From contig JALEFY010000004.1 of NCBI GenBank assembly GCA_022760435.1, forward strand, positions 1 through 64,000: DNA of 64,000 nucleotides, given 5' to 3'. The stretch comes from Neomegalonema sp. GTDB taxonomy: Bacteria; Pseudomonadota; Alphaproteobacteria; Rhodobacterales; Rhodobacteraceae. Under the pieces are notes generated by a model. The model saw only the letters and a program-made list of their open reading frames with translations. It was not told the DNA's origin and ran no database searches. The position numbers were made by a program, and so were the translations under genes. This document shows positions 43,381 to 53,189 of the stretch, one piece after another (positions within the stretch are counted from its first letter, which is position 1; every line of letters starts with the position of its first letter).

Positions 43381-43728
43381 ATGTTTCGTCTGATCATCGC
43401 CATCGCGCTTGCCGGTGGACTGGGCAGCGTCGCAGATTTTGCGCTCGGCTCGGAATTTTTCGGCTCCGATATCCTGTCCGACAATGATCATCTGCTCAAG
43501 CGGCTGGGCATCAACATGAGCGGCGCGGTGGCGCTGCCGGTGATCTTTTTCATCCTGCGCGGGCTGTTCAGCTATATCGTGTCGATGGCGCTGCTGGCGG
43601 GCGGGGCTGCGGTGGCGGCAAAGCTCTATTTCGGCGTCGAGCAGGACTGGGTCCCGCTGCTGACCCAGACCCTCGTCTATGGCCTGATCGCGACCACGCT
43701 TTACCGCGTGCTGATCCCAAGCCGGTAG
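43381..43728 (+). CDS. Small integral membrane protein, unknown function
   Basis: A 115-residue protein with an N-terminal hydrophobic segment (LIIAIALAGGLGSVA) and further membrane segments at about 48-62 and 65-85 and a shorter one near the C-terminus. No family recognised. AAAGG precedes the ATG. It is followed 42 bp later by the aminotransferase gene on the same strand. Confidence 0.75.
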   Translation: MFRLIIAIALAGGLGSVADFALGSEFFGSDILSDNDHLLKRLGINMSGAVALPVIFFILRGLFSYIVSMALLAGGAAVAAKLYFGVEQDWVPLLTQTLVYGLIATTLYRVLIPSR

Positions 43729-43770
43729 GTCGCCGCCCCTCCCCTTACCACCAGCAATCCGGAAACCACC

Positions 43771-45003
43771 ATGAGCCTCTCCCACGGCAAGAAAGTGCTC
43801 GCCATTCCCGGCCCGACCACGGTGCCGGACGAGGTGCTGCAAGCGATGCATCGCCCGGCGGTCGATATCTACCAGGGCGAGCTGGTCGCGGTCACCGAGC
43901 AGATTCTTGCGGACCTTGGCGCGGTGTTTCGAACGCAGAGCGCGCAGCCCTTTATCTACATCGCCAATGGCCATGGGGCCTGGGAGGCGGCGCTCTCGAA
44001 CACCCTGAGCCGAGGGGACAAGGTGCTCGTGCTCGAGTCGGGTCGCTTTGCTATTGGCTGGGGCGAGACGGCGAGCGAGTTGGGCTGCGTGGTCGAGATA
44101 TTGCCTGCCGGTGCGCACGGGGCGGTGGATCCGCAAGCGGTGGCGGCGCGGCTCGCGGCCGACAAGGCTCACGCGATCAAGGCGGTGCTGGTGGTCCAGA
44201 TTGATACCGCCACCAGCGTCTGGAACGATATCGCCGCCATCGGCGCCGCGATCGCGCAAACCGGACATCCGGCGCTCTACATGGTCGATGGCATCGCCTC
44301 GATCGGCTGCGTGCCGTTCGAGATGGAGGCATGGGGCGTCGATCTGGCGTTGACGGGCTCGCAAAAGGGGCTGATGACGCCGCCGGGCCTGTCCTATGTG
44401 CTCGCCGGTCCGCGCGCGGTGGAGGCGCATGGCCGGGCGGATCTGAAGACCCGCTATTGGGACTGGGGCTTTCGCCAGGGGCCACTGCATTACCACAAAT
44501 ACTGCGGTACCCCGCCGGTGCAGATGCTGTTCGCGGCGCAACGCGCCCTGCACCTGCTGCTGCGCGAAGAGGGGCTGGAGGCAGCCTGGGCGCGTCATGC
44601 AGCGCTCGCACAAGCGACACGGGCCGCCGTGCAGCACTGGGCGGGAGCGGCGGAGGCACCGCCGATATCCTTCGCGATCCCGGATGCCGCCCATCGCGCC
44701 GATACCGTCACCACCCTGCGGGTCGAAGCGCCGCAAAATGCCGAAGCCCTGCGCGCGTTCTGTGCGCAGACCTGCGGCGTAACGCTCGGTGTCGGGCTTG
44801 GAGATGCGCGGGGCAACAGTTTCCGCATCGCCCATATGGGGCATATCAACGCCCATGGCCTGCTCGGCATTCTCGGCTCGGTCGAGCTTGGGATGCGGTA
44901 CCTGGGGTGGGCTTGCCCCTCTGGCGGGGTCGAGGCCGCAATCGGCGCGCTCGCGCAGATTCTTGATGGCCCACAGATGACGCCGAGCGCGCACAAAGGC
45001 TGA
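43771..45003 (+). CDS. Class V aminotransferase, serine-glyoxylate type
   Basis: A PLP enzyme, probably alanine- or serine-glyoxylate aminotransferase. The 410-residue protein starts GPTTVPDEVLQAMHRPAVD. It has NGHGAWEAAL for cofactor phosphate binding, YMVDGIASIGC with the PLP-binding Asp, and the Schiff-base Lys in TGSQKGLMTPPG. Substrate choice cannot be read from sequence alone. Confidence 0.92.
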   Translation: MSLSHGKKVLAIPGPTTVPDEVLQAMHRPAVDIYQGELVAVTEQILADLGAVFRTQSAQPFIYIANGHGAWEAALSNTLSRGDKVLVLESGRFAIGWGETASELGCVVEILPAGAHGAVDPQAVAARLAADKAHAIKAVLVVQIDTATSVWNDIAAIGAAIAQTGHPALYMVDGIASIGCVPFEMEAWGVDLALTGSQKGLMTPPGLSYVLAGPRAVEAHGRADLKTRYWDWGFRQGPLHYHKYCGTPPVQMLFAAQRALHLLLREEGLEAAWARHAALAQATRAAVQHWAGAAEAPPISFAIPDAAHRADTVTTLRVEAPQNAEALRAFCAQTCGVTLGVGLGDARGNSFRIAHMGHINAHGLLGILGSVELGMRYLGWACPSGGVEAAIGALAQILDGPQMTPSAHKG

Positions 45004-45117
45004 ACTTTTGCGGGTGACACATCCCGCATCTTGCGTTAAGGAAGCTCAGGAGCGGCAGTCGGCCTGCGAACAGGGCCGCGGGTGCACGCGGGTCATTAAT
45101 GGTGAGGGGGACAGAAT

Positions 45118-46017
45118 ATGGCGGCAGATCAGGCAAGCGGCGGCGACGGGAGCCGGACCTTCCTTATCTGGGGCTTTTTTCGAGCGCCGATCACCTTTTC
45201 GCAGGCCCAGTTTGCCGACGATCTCAAGCGGCGCTTCCCGGTTCTCGGAGAGGTGGGCGCGCTCGGTGGGCCGGGTGAGGGCGAAGCGGTAGCGCTGACA
45301 ATCGATGGTCATATGGGGGTCGCGATGGCGGTCCCGGCGCCCTATCCGATCGCCGAGTTGCAGCTCGAAATCGCGCTCTCGCGCCTGACCTGGCCGCGCA
45401 GTGCGCCGCAGGATATCGAGACGATGCTGCATGCGCATAAGGCCCATGTCGCCTGCTCCGTGACTGCCTCCGGCAATAGCATCAAGGAGTTGCGCCACGC
45501 CGCGATGCTGGCAACGATGCTGGCGGCGGTGGTGTTCGAGCATCCCGATTGCCTTGGGGTCTATCTGCCCTCCGCGCGGCTGATCGCACCGGTGGATCGC
45601 GTGCAGGAAGGGGCCGAGCAGGCCGCCACCGGCGCTTCGCCGCTCGCGCTGTGGCTCGGTCTGCATCCGTTGATGGATCAGAACCTGCAAACCAGCGCGC
45701 AGCTCTTCAAGGTGCAGACCCATGGCCTCGAGTTTTTCACCGGCCGCGAGATCGACCACGAAGCCGCACCGGTTGCCCCGAATATGGCGATCAATGTGAC
45801 GCTTGGCGCGGCGGCATTGCTGCTCGATCACGGCGCAATCTTTAACGACAATGATACCATTGGCGGCGAAGGCGGCGGACCAGCCTACCGAATTCGCCAT
45901 GCCGTGCGGGTGGCCTATGGCACTCAGGTGCCAAGCTATCTTTTGTTGCACCCCGAAGCGCCCTATGATCCGCAGACGCTGCAACCCACGGCGCGCCTGC
46001 GCTCGCAAACCCATTGA
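45118..46017 (+). CDS. DUF4261-domain protein
   Basis: A 299-residue cytoplasmic protein of the DUF4261 type (AAPYPIAELQ-like and GLEFFTGREIDHEAAP segments, ending in a region with YLLLHPEAPYDP). No catalytic function known. GAGGGGG precedes the ATG. Confidence 0.75.
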   Translation: MAADQASGGDGSRTFLIWGFFRAPITFSQAQFADDLKRRFPVLGEVGALGGPGEGEAVALTIDGHMGVAMAVPAPYPIAELQLEIALSRLTWPRSAPQDIETMLHAHKAHVACSVTASGNSIKELRHAAMLATMLAAVVFEHPDCLGVYLPSARLIAPVDRVQEGAEQAATGASPLALWLGLHPLMDQNLQTSAQLFKVQTHGLEFFTGREIDHEAAPVAPNMAINVTLGAAALLLDHGAIFNDNDTIGGEGGGPAYRIRHAVRVAYGTQVPSYLLLHPEAPYDPQTLQPTARLRSQTH

Positions 46018-46156
46018 GCAGCAGCGCCCAAAGAGCAGCAGCGCCCAAAGGTGCGCAAGCAAATGCAGCGCGAACGCAACGAACCGCGCCATTGTGTAGG
46101 CTTGGCGTAGGATAGGCGTGGTGTAGGTTAGGCTTGGTGTCGAATAGGAGAGTATC

Positions 46157-46786
46157 ATGAGCCCCGATATCTGGCTGGCCTTTGCCCTGGCCTCATTGGT
46201 CGTTCTGGTGATCCCCGGCCCGACCATCCTGCTGGTCTGCACCTATGCGCTCTCCGCGGGCCGCTCGGTCGGGGCGTGGATGGTGCTCGGGGTGGGGCTC
46301 GGTGATCTGGTGGCCATGAGCGCCGCCATGCTCGGGCTGGGAGCCTTGATGACCAGCTCAGCCGAACTCTTCACCCTGCTGCGCTGGATCGGGGCTGCCT
46401 ATCTGATCTATCTGGGGATCAAGCTTTGGCGCGCGCCCACCGAGCTTGATGCCGCTCAGGCCCCGGCAAAGCCAAGCTCTGGCCCGATGATGGCGGCGCA
46501 TGCCTTCGCGGTGACCGTGGCCAACCCCAAAAGCATTCTGTTCTTCGTCGCCTTTGTCCCGCAATTTCTCGATCATGCGGCACCGTTCTGGCCGCAGGTC
46601 AGCGTGATGGTGGCAACTTTCACCCTGCTCGGGATGCTCAATGCCTTCGCCTATGTCCTGCTCGCGGCGAAAGCGCGCCAGCGGCTACGCAGCCCCGGTG
46701 CCCTGCGCTGGGTCAACCGTGTGGGCGGCTCGGCCCTGATCGCGATGGGAGCCCTGGCGGCAGCGACACGCCGCGCATCGGCCTAG
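46157..46786 (+). CDS. LysE/RhtB-family exporter
   Basis: A 209-residue inner-membrane exporter of amino acids or similar small molecules. It has the family start LVVLVIPGPTILLVCTYALSAGRSVG, about six membrane segments, and AVTVANPKSILFFVAFVPQFL. AGGAG precedes the ATG. The 60 bp upstream contain degenerate repeats of the form GTGTAGGCTTGG. Confidence 0.92.
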   Translation: MSPDIWLAFALASLVVLVIPGPTILLVCTYALSAGRSVGAWMVLGVGLGDLVAMSAAMLGLGALMTSSAELFTLLRWIGAAYLIYLGIKLWRAPTELDAAQAPAKPSSGPMMAAHAFAVTVANPKSILFFVAFVPQFLDHAAPFWPQVSVMVATFTLLGMLNAFAYVLLAAKARQRLRSPGALRWVNRVGGSALIAMGALAAATRRASA

Positions 46787-46888
46787 GTCAAGAGCGAATA
46801 AGCCTCGCTCCGTCAGCGCCGCACGGCGAGCCTTGCCTTGCGGTCGGCACATTTCGTGCTTCTTGGCCGATTAATTCTTGCGGCCAAG

Positions 46889-49210
46889 CTACTTCTTCTT
46901 CCCAAGCGCCCGGTCGCGCTTGGCCTTGCGCGCCGCTTTCGCCCGCGCGATCTTCGCCTTGGGGGCTCGGCGCGAGGATTTCGCCGGATTGGCCACCGCC
47001 CCGCGCTGGCTCCGACTGCGCCCGCCCCCCCGACCGGTGCGCTTCCCCGAAGGCAGATCCAGGATCTCGAGAATAAGCCCGCCGGTCACCGGCGTCGCCT
47101 CGACCAGCCGCGTGCGCACATCATCGCCCATGCGCAGCTCGATCCCCGAACGCTCGCCAACCAGACGCGCCCCGGCCTCATCGAAATGGAAGAACTCATC
47201 GCCAAGGCTGGCGATCGGCACAAAACCATCGGCGCCGCTCTCATGCAGCTTCACGAACAGCCCGAAGCGCTGCACGCCCGCGATGCGCCCGGCGAACTCG
47301 CCGCCCTCGCGCGAGCCGAGATAGGCGGCCAGATAGCGGTCGATCGTGTCACGCTCGGCGGTCATCGCCCGGCGCTCGGTCATCGAGATATGCTCGCCGG
47401 TCGCCGCCAGCCCCTCGATCTCCTCCATGGTCTGACCATCATCGCCAAGACGCAGCCCGGCAATCAGCGCGCGATGGACGACGAGATCGGCATAACGCCG
47501 GATCGGCGAGGTGAAATGGGCATAGCGCGGCAAGGCCAGGCCAAAATGCCCGTAATTCTCCGGAGTGTAATAAGCTTGGGTCTGCGCGCGCAGTACCGCC
47601 ATATTGACAAGCTCGGCATGCTCGCCCCCCGCAACCGCTTCCAGCGCGCGGTTGAGGATCTTCGGGGTCATCACCTGCCCCTTGGCCAGCGGCACATCCA
47701 CACTCGCCAGCACCTCGCGCAGTGCCTCGATCTTTTCGGGGTTGGGCTCCTCATGCACCCGGTAGAGCAAGGGCCGCCGCGCCTCCTCCAGCGTCTCGGC
47801 GGCGCAGACATTGGCCAGGATCATGAAATCCTCGATCACCCGGTGCGCGTCGACGCGCTCGCGAAACCGGATGCTCTCCACCGCGCCCTCGTCATTGAGC
47901 GTCACCTTGCGCTCGGGCAGATCGAGCTCGAGCGGTCCGCGCCGCTCACGCGCGGCCTCGGCGGCATGGAAAGCCTTGAACAGCGGATCGATCACGCTCT
48001 CGATCAAGGGCTCGGTCACCGCATCCGGCTCCCCCTCCCAGGCCGATTGCGCCTGCTCATAGGTGAGCGAGGCGAGCGAGCGGATCATCACCCGATAGAA
48101 CTTGTGGCTGCGCTTGAGGCCATCGCTGCTAAGCACCATGCGCACGGCAAGGCAGGGCCGATCGACCCCCTCATGCAGCGAGCATAGATCTCCCGACAGG
48201 CGCTCGGGCAGCATCGGCACCACCCGATCGGGGAAATAGGCCGAGTTGCCACGGCTCCGCGCGGAACGGTCCAGCGCCGAGAACGGGCGCACATAATGGG
48301 CAACATCGGCGATGGCGACCCAGACCACCCAGCCGCCGGGATTGGCTTCATCAGCATCGGGCTCGGCCAGCACCGCATCATCATGATCGCGCGCATCGGC
48401 CGGATCGATGGTCACGAAGGGCAGATGCCGCAGATCGAGCCGATTGCCCAGCGTTGCCAAGGGCTCGGCGTTCTCGGCCTCCTCCAGAACCTCAGGGTCA
48501 AACTCGATCGGGATGCCTTGCTCATGGATCGCGATCAGCGAGAAGGCGCGCGGCTCTGTTGGATCGCCGAGCCGGTCGATCACCCGCGCCTTGCGCAGCC
48601 CGAACCTCGTGCCGGGCAACAACTCGACCTCGACCAGCTCCCCGGTTTTTGCATCGCCGCAATCGAGCCGATCTACCGCGAACTCGTCCTGATTTTTCTT
48701 GTCGGTCGGCAAGATGCGCCCACCACCGCGCGGCTCCTCCTGAAAGAGCCCCAGAACCCGCCGGGCCAGTTTGGGAATTTTCTTGACGATGCGCGCCTCG
48801 AACGCATAGGGGCCGCCATCGCTGAGTGCCCGGTGGCGGCCCAGAAAGCGATCGCCGGGCGCCAGAACCGGGTCATGCTTGCGCGGCGGCGCCAGCACCA
48901 TGCGCGGCGGCGGCCCTTCCTCATGCCAATTGGCCGGCGTCACCGGCAAATCGCCATTCTCGTCCGGCTCCAGAACATCGAGCGGCAAGACCGGCGGCAA
49001 GGCATGCTCACGCGGCGGCGCCATGCGGCGGCGCCCGCCCTCGATCAGCCCTTCGTCCTTGAGCTCGGCCAGCAAGCGCTTGAGCTCGATCCGGTCGCCG
49101 GATTTGAGATTGAAGGCGCGGGCGAGCTCACGCTTGCCGATCACGCCATCCTGAGCGCGGATAAATTCCAGCAGCTCATCCTTGGTCGGCAGGGGGGACG
49201 TTTTAGGCAT
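46889..49210 (-). CDS. rnr: Ribonuclease R
   Basis: A 3'-5' exoribonuclease of the RNB/RNase II family that degrades structured RNA. The 773-residue protein has an N-terminal winged helix (about 8-65), cold-shock domains, the RNB core with the metal-binding run DPADARDHDDAV, SPIRRYADLVVHR, a C-terminal S1 domain (GGEFAGRIAGVQRFGLFVKL) and a Lys/Arg-rich tail. ATG at 49210 has GAGAGG upstream. Confidence 0.95.
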   Translation of the reverse strand: MPKTSPLPTKDELLEFIRAQDGVIGKRELARAFNLKSGDRIELKRLLAELKDEGLIEGGRRRMAPPREHALPPVLPLDVLEPDENGDLPVTPANWHEEGPPPRMVLAPPRKHDPVLAPGDRFLGRHRALSDGGPYAFEARIVKKIPKLARRVLGLFQEEPRGGGRILPTDKKNQDEFAVDRLDCGDAKTGELVEVELLPGTRFGLRKARVIDRLGDPTEPRAFSLIAIHEQGIPIEFDPEVLEEAENAEPLATLGNRLDLRHLPFVTIDPADARDHDDAVLAEPDADEANPGGWVVWVAIADVAHYVRPFSALDRSARSRGNSAYFPDRVVPMLPERLSGDLCSLHEGVDRPCLAVRMVLSSDGLKRSHKFYRVMIRSLASLTYEQAQSAWEGEPDAVTEPLIESVIDPLFKAFHAAEAARERRGPLELDLPERKVTLNDEGAVESIRFRERVDAHRVIEDFMILANVCAAETLEEARRPLLYRVHEEPNPEKIEALREVLASVDVPLAKGQVMTPKILNRALEAVAGGEHAELVNMAVLRAQTQAYYTPENYGHFGLALPRYAHFTSPIRRYADLVVHRALIAGLRLGDDGQTMEEIEGLAATGEHISMTERRAMTAERDTIDRYLAAYLGSREGGEFAGRIAGVQRFGLFVKLHESGADGFVPIASLGDEFFHFDEAGARLVGERSGIELRMGDDVRTRLVEATPVTGGLILEILDLPSGKRTGRGGGRSRSQRGAVANPAKSSRRAPKAKIARAKAARKAKRDRALGKKK

Positions 49211-49494
49211 GCGCGCACCTCTCACGGAACCATGGACTTCGCGTCATTACGCGCCAACAAGCTGTGGAGGCAAACTGTTTTGATCGAAACAGCCGACGAG
49301 CCCCCAGATCTGGTAAACCCTGCCTTGGTACCCGGAGAATATGGATATCCGATCCACTGTGCCCCCATCGCCTCACCAAAACCAGCGATGATGCAAGGAT
49401 GCCGCATCCCCTAGCCCGATCCTCCGGGAGGCGCTTGCACCAAGGCCCGACGCCCGTGCATATGTTACCAAGGGGCATGGAAGGGTACAGCACA

Positions 49495-50328
49495 ATGGCA
49501 CTGGCGAAGTCGGCGACCAATCCCGTGTCCTGGATCGCACAAAAGATAAGCCGCGCTCAGGAGCGCGAGCAAACCGGCCCACGGCGCTTCGACACGCGCC
49601 GGATCGATGAGTTTCCGGCCTTTTCCCATCTCGACCCGGATCTGGCCTTGCCTGATGGCGGGCAGGGCTACAGCGCGCCCGTTGCCGCCGCCAACGGCAT
49701 CGCCTGGCTCGCCCAGCGAAGCGGCCTGCCGCAATTGAGCCCGGATGGATCCGTCAGCACCGCCGCCTTTATCGGCAGCATGGCCCTGTCGCTCGGCGAT
49801 CGCGCCGCCATGTCCACCGCGCCCAAAAGCGCCGCCACCGTGAGCCAATTCCTCAACGGGCTCGAGCAGTTCCTCAGCACCAGCGGCGCGCACCCGGTGC
49901 TGCGCTATCGCGGTCTCTGGCGTGTCGAGCGGCGCTTTCATGATGGCGATGCGCCGCCAGAGCTTGATTGGCTGACACGGCGCTTCAATGAGGGGGATGC
50001 GGTCTGGATCAGCATCGGCCTCTACCGACGCGAACGCACCGATGAGATCCGGCGGATCAGCGGCCATATCGTGCCGATGCTCGGTTACGGGCTGGATCTG
50101 CATGATCGCATTGATCCGCGCGTGGTCATCTGTCAGGATTGCGACGAAGAAACCTCGCAGATCCATCGGCATCATCTCACCGTTACCCCGATGCGCACGG
50201 GCTGGATCGTCAATCGCGAGCAAAAACGGGTGAAGGAAACCCAAGGGCTGCTGGCTATTCGCGGCGGCTTGCCACTCGCGGCCAATCTGTTTGCCGCAAT
50301 CGATAGCGCCGTGGCGCTGTCGCTCTGA
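49495..50328 (+). CDS. C39-peptidase-like protein with Cys replaced by Ser
   Basis: A 277-residue protein. The segment DGGQGYSAPVAAANGIAWLA has the shape of the first active-site motif of C39-type cysteine peptidases (usually QxxxxCGPTAAANxLAWL), with Ser where the Cys is expected. A later ISGHIVPMLGYGLD supplies the His motif and RVVICQDCDEE the usual acidic end. ATG at 49495 is chosen because GGAAGGG lies 9 bases upstream; ATG 49477 is possible. Likely a non-proteolytic or altered family member. Confidence 0.65.
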   Translation: MALAKSATNPVSWIAQKISRAQEREQTGPRRFDTRRIDEFPAFSHLDPDLALPDGGQGYSAPVAAANGIAWLAQRSGLPQLSPDGSVSTAAFIGSMALSLGDRAAMSTAPKSAATVSQFLNGLEQFLSTSGAHPVLRYRGLWRVERRFHDGDAPPELDWLTRRFNEGDAVWISIGLYRRERTDEIRRISGHIVPMLGYGLDLHDRIDPRVVICQDCDEETSQIHRHHLTVTPMRTGWIVNREQKRVKETQGLLAIRGGLPLAANLFAAIDSAVALSL

Positions 50329-50369
50329 TCTGACTTGATCTGATCTCGAACGGCCGCGCATACGCCTAA

Positions 50370-50404
50370 GAAAAAAGGCGGGCGAGACCAGCGCCTCGCC
50401 CTTC
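50370..50404 (-). terminator. Intrinsic terminator of the RTX protease gene
   Basis: On the minus strand, AAGGGCGAG and CTCGCCC form a stem around GCGCTGGT and are followed by a run of T. It lies 12 bp after the protease stop codon. Confidence 0.8.
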
Positions 50405-50416
50405 CTGTTTGCCGGT

Positions 50417-52852
50417 TTACGCGAACACGAAATCCGCCGCGTCCCACTCTTCCAGAGCGCTATTGCGCACGATCACGTAATCATCACCGCTAAAGGCGAT
50501 CCGTACGCCGGTCGAGCCATAGGCGAAGATCGACGCTTCGATCTCTTCAAAACCAAGATAGCCGAGCGCAGAGACATCGACCTGGTCGGAGCCTTGCTCG
50601 AAGTCATAGATCGTGTCCAACCCGCTATCCACCGCGAAGACGAAGGCATCGGCGCCGTCCCCACCATAGAGACGGTCATTCCCGGCACCGCCATCGAGCC
50701 GGTCATCGCCTTCATGCCCATAGAGCGTATCGGCACCAAGACCGGCCGAAAGCACATCATCGCCGCTGCGACCGAACAGCCGATCAGCGCCGTCGCCGCT
50801 ATCGAGCAGATCGGCCCCCTCGCCGCCATCGAGGTAGTCGGCACCAATGCCGCCGGTCAGCGCGTCATCGCCGGCCTCACCGAACAGGAAGTCATCGCCC
50901 TCCCCGCCATCGAGCGTATCGGCATCGTCGCCGCCATAAAGCCGGTCGGCGCCCTCATCGCCCCAGAGCGTGTCATTGCCGCCCTCGCCATAGAGGTAAT
51001 CATCGCCAAGCTCGCCCCAGGCGCGGTCATTGCCCTCGCCCCCATAGGCAAAGTCATTGCCCTCGGATGTGTAGAGGCGATCCGCATCGGCGCCGCCATA
51101 GAGCCAGTCATTACCATCGCCGCCGACCAGCAGATCCGCGCCTTCATCGCCGTAAAGGGTGTCGGCATCATCACCGCCATAGAGCCGGTCGATCCCGAGC
51201 CCGCCGCGCAGATCATCGCTACCACCATAGCCGCTGATCAGGTCATCGCCGCCCTGGCCCCAGAAGATATTGTCGCCACCATCGCCATAAAGACGGTCGG
51301 CATTGTCACTGCCGCGCGCGCCCTCGATATTCAGGAGCGTGTCGGTATCGCTGCCGCCATCCACGATGACGCCGGTGGTGAAATTGACCACCAGCCCCTC
51401 GACCGAAGCGCCGAAGCCGACCATGTCCATCCCGGCACCGCCATCGAGCACGTTGGACGCCTCATTCCCGTAGAGGACGTCATCGCCCGACCCACCGGTC
51501 GCATTCTCGATCAGCGTGCCATGGGCGATGGAAAGGGAGGATGTTGCCGACCCCAGCCCGGTCGAAAGACCGCCTGCCGAGAGCTCCGAGAGATCCAGCC
51601 GCGCCGAACGCAAGTCGATCACCGCGTCATACCCGCCCAGAACGACGATCGTATCAGTTCCGCCCACATCATAGATGGTCTCATGCGAGCGATCATCGAG
51701 GCCGGTGACATCGACCGTATAGACATCATCACCGGCGCCGGTGCTCAGATTGGCCCCATACCAATCCTGGAGCACCTCGATATCCCAGGCCCCCAGCGTC
51801 TCGATGGTCCAGCCATGCGAGACCTCGGTCTCTTCGATCGTGAAAATCGGATTATACGACATGATCGTGGAGACCGTCGCATTGAGCCCACCATAGCCAC
51901 TGCTCTGCGGATCAATGGGATCAACGCCCAGATAGACTTCCGACCCGAACCCGGTGTCATGCGGATGGCCAAGCCCCAGCATATGGCCGACCTCATGCAA
52001 GAAGGTCTGGTAGCCTGCGCCACCGGGCACCAGATCCGGCTCGGTCCCGCTCAGCAAGAGATCGGACAGCGCGATGTAGGAGTTCACCCCGTAATAGGCG
52101 GTACCGGTTTGGCCTTGCCAGCTCTGTGTCTGGGCGAAGAACAACACCACATCCGCGCTGGCCGCATCACTGGCCTGTGAAAAGCTCAAATCGAGGACCG
52201 TGGAGTAATAGTCGAACCCCGCCGCGGCAGAGGCTTTGCTTGCCTCGGTCCAATCAGCGCTGGCGACAAGCCCTGTCGAGCTCTCGACATAGCCAGCATC
52301 GGCAAAGTAATAGGTCAATTCCCGATCCGTGCCCGGATCGATCGGCGAGCCCCGCAAAGCGCTCAGCGGATCGAACTCTCCTTCATCGACATAGCTGACC
52401 TCGTAATCGCCGGTGAAGAAACCGCCCAATCCTTCGGCAGAGAGGTAGATCACACCGTCTTCCAGCGCTTCAAAACGCGAATAGCTGTTGACGCCTTCGA
52501 GACTGTCATCGGCCCGGTCGATCAATTGTCCGGTCGTGTCATAGACCCCCATATACGGGTCCCCAAGCGGCGAGGCGCTGCCTTCATCCGAGCGCAGCCA
52601 GAACTCATAGACATGGCCCGCCGTGACATTGACCTTGAAGAGGTCATTCTCTCCGAAATTCTCGATGCTTCCAGCCAGCAGGACCGGATCGGTGAGATCG
52701 ATCGCGCCTGCCATTTGCTCGGGGCTGAGAAAATCGAGGGCCAGCGCATCCAGATCAATCGGTTGCGATGCTGGCGCCGCACCGGATGCGGTTTGCGGGA
52801 ATGGACAGTCCGGCACCGTCGGCAAGGTCTGCAAGTGACATACAAAGCACAT
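50417..52852 (-). CDS. RTX serralysin-type secreted metalloprotease
   Basis: An extracellular zinc protease exported by a type I system. The 811-residue protein has a pre-peptidase C-terminal-like region (about 45-150), and a peptidase M10/serralysin domain with the zinc motif HEVGHMLGLGH (about 286-296) and Met-turn SYNP. About 300 residues of GGxGxDxLYGGxGxD RTX calcium repeats (roughly 450-750) follow, and a C-terminal secretion region ends in hydrophobic residues. ATG at 52852 has GGGGAG upstream. No type I transporter genes are in the window. Confidence 0.94.
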   Translation of the reverse strand: MCFVCHLQTLPTVPDCPFPQTASGAAPASQPIDLDALALDFLSPEQMAGAIDLTDPVLLAGSIENFGENDLFKVNVTAGHVYEFWLRSDEGSASPLGDPYMGVYDTTGQLIDRADDSLEGVNSYSRFEALEDGVIYLSAEGLGGFFTGDYEVSYVDEGEFDPLSALRGSPIDPGTDRELTYYFADAGYVESSTGLVASADWTEASKASAAAGFDYYSTVLDLSFSQASDAASADVVLFFAQTQSWQGQTGTAYYGVNSYIALSDLLLSGTEPDLVPGGAGYQTFLHEVGHMLGLGHPHDTGFGSEVYLGVDPIDPQSSGYGGLNATVSTIMSYNPIFTIEETEVSHGWTIETLGAWDIEVLQDWYGANLSTGAGDDVYTVDVTGLDDRSHETIYDVGGTDTIVVLGGYDAVIDLRSARLDLSELSAGGLSTGLGSATSSLSIAHGTLIENATGGSGDDVLYGNEASNVLDGGAGMDMVGFGASVEGLVVNFTTGVIVDGGSDTDTLLNIEGARGSDNADRLYGDGGDNIFWGQGGDDLISGYGGSDDLRGGLGIDRLYGGDDADTLYGDEGADLLVGGDGNDWLYGGADADRLYTSEGNDFAYGGEGNDRAWGELGDDYLYGEGGNDTLWGDEGADRLYGGDDADTLDGGEGDDFLFGEAGDDALTGGIGADYLDGGEGADLLDSGDGADRLFGRSGDDVLSAGLGADTLYGHEGDDRLDGGAGNDRLYGGDGADAFVFAVDSGLDTIYDFEQGSDQVDVSALGYLGFEEIEASIFAYGSTGVRIAFSGDDYVIVRNSALEEWDAADFVFA

Positions 52853-53189
52853 AATTCTCCCCTCACGCGCAGCGCGCGTCGTCAACCTCTCCAAATGGCA
52901 AAAGGGGAGAGAGGCAGGCCCATGCAGCGCCAATAGCGCTCCATCTGACCACCACCTATAGTGGTGAAGTCTCCCAACAACACCACATCAACGATTTTCG
53001 TGACTCCCCTCGAGCCGGGTTGACCTTAGCACAGCACCACGCGGCGAAAAGGGCAAACCTGTCGGAGAACTCCAGAATCGTTAAAATTTTATTAAAACCG
53101 GCGCAACAGTGCTGCGGCACAACCGCAACAAGAATGCCGCCCCCTGCCTGCGCAAGGGACGGCATCATTCGCCAGGCTGTAAAGGCCGA
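52853..53189. other. Noncoding region upstream of the RTX protease
   Basis: No gene in 337 bp. It should hold the protease promoter. A short palindrome CACCAC-CTATA-GTGGTG at 52950-52966, about 100 bp before the start codon, is a possible operator; that role is speculative. Confidence 0.5.

Noticed and set aside
50594-52180. A 528-codon open frame antisense to the RTX protease
   Set aside because: It mirrors the RTX repeats and high GC third positions; the sense frame has clear zinc and RTX motifs.
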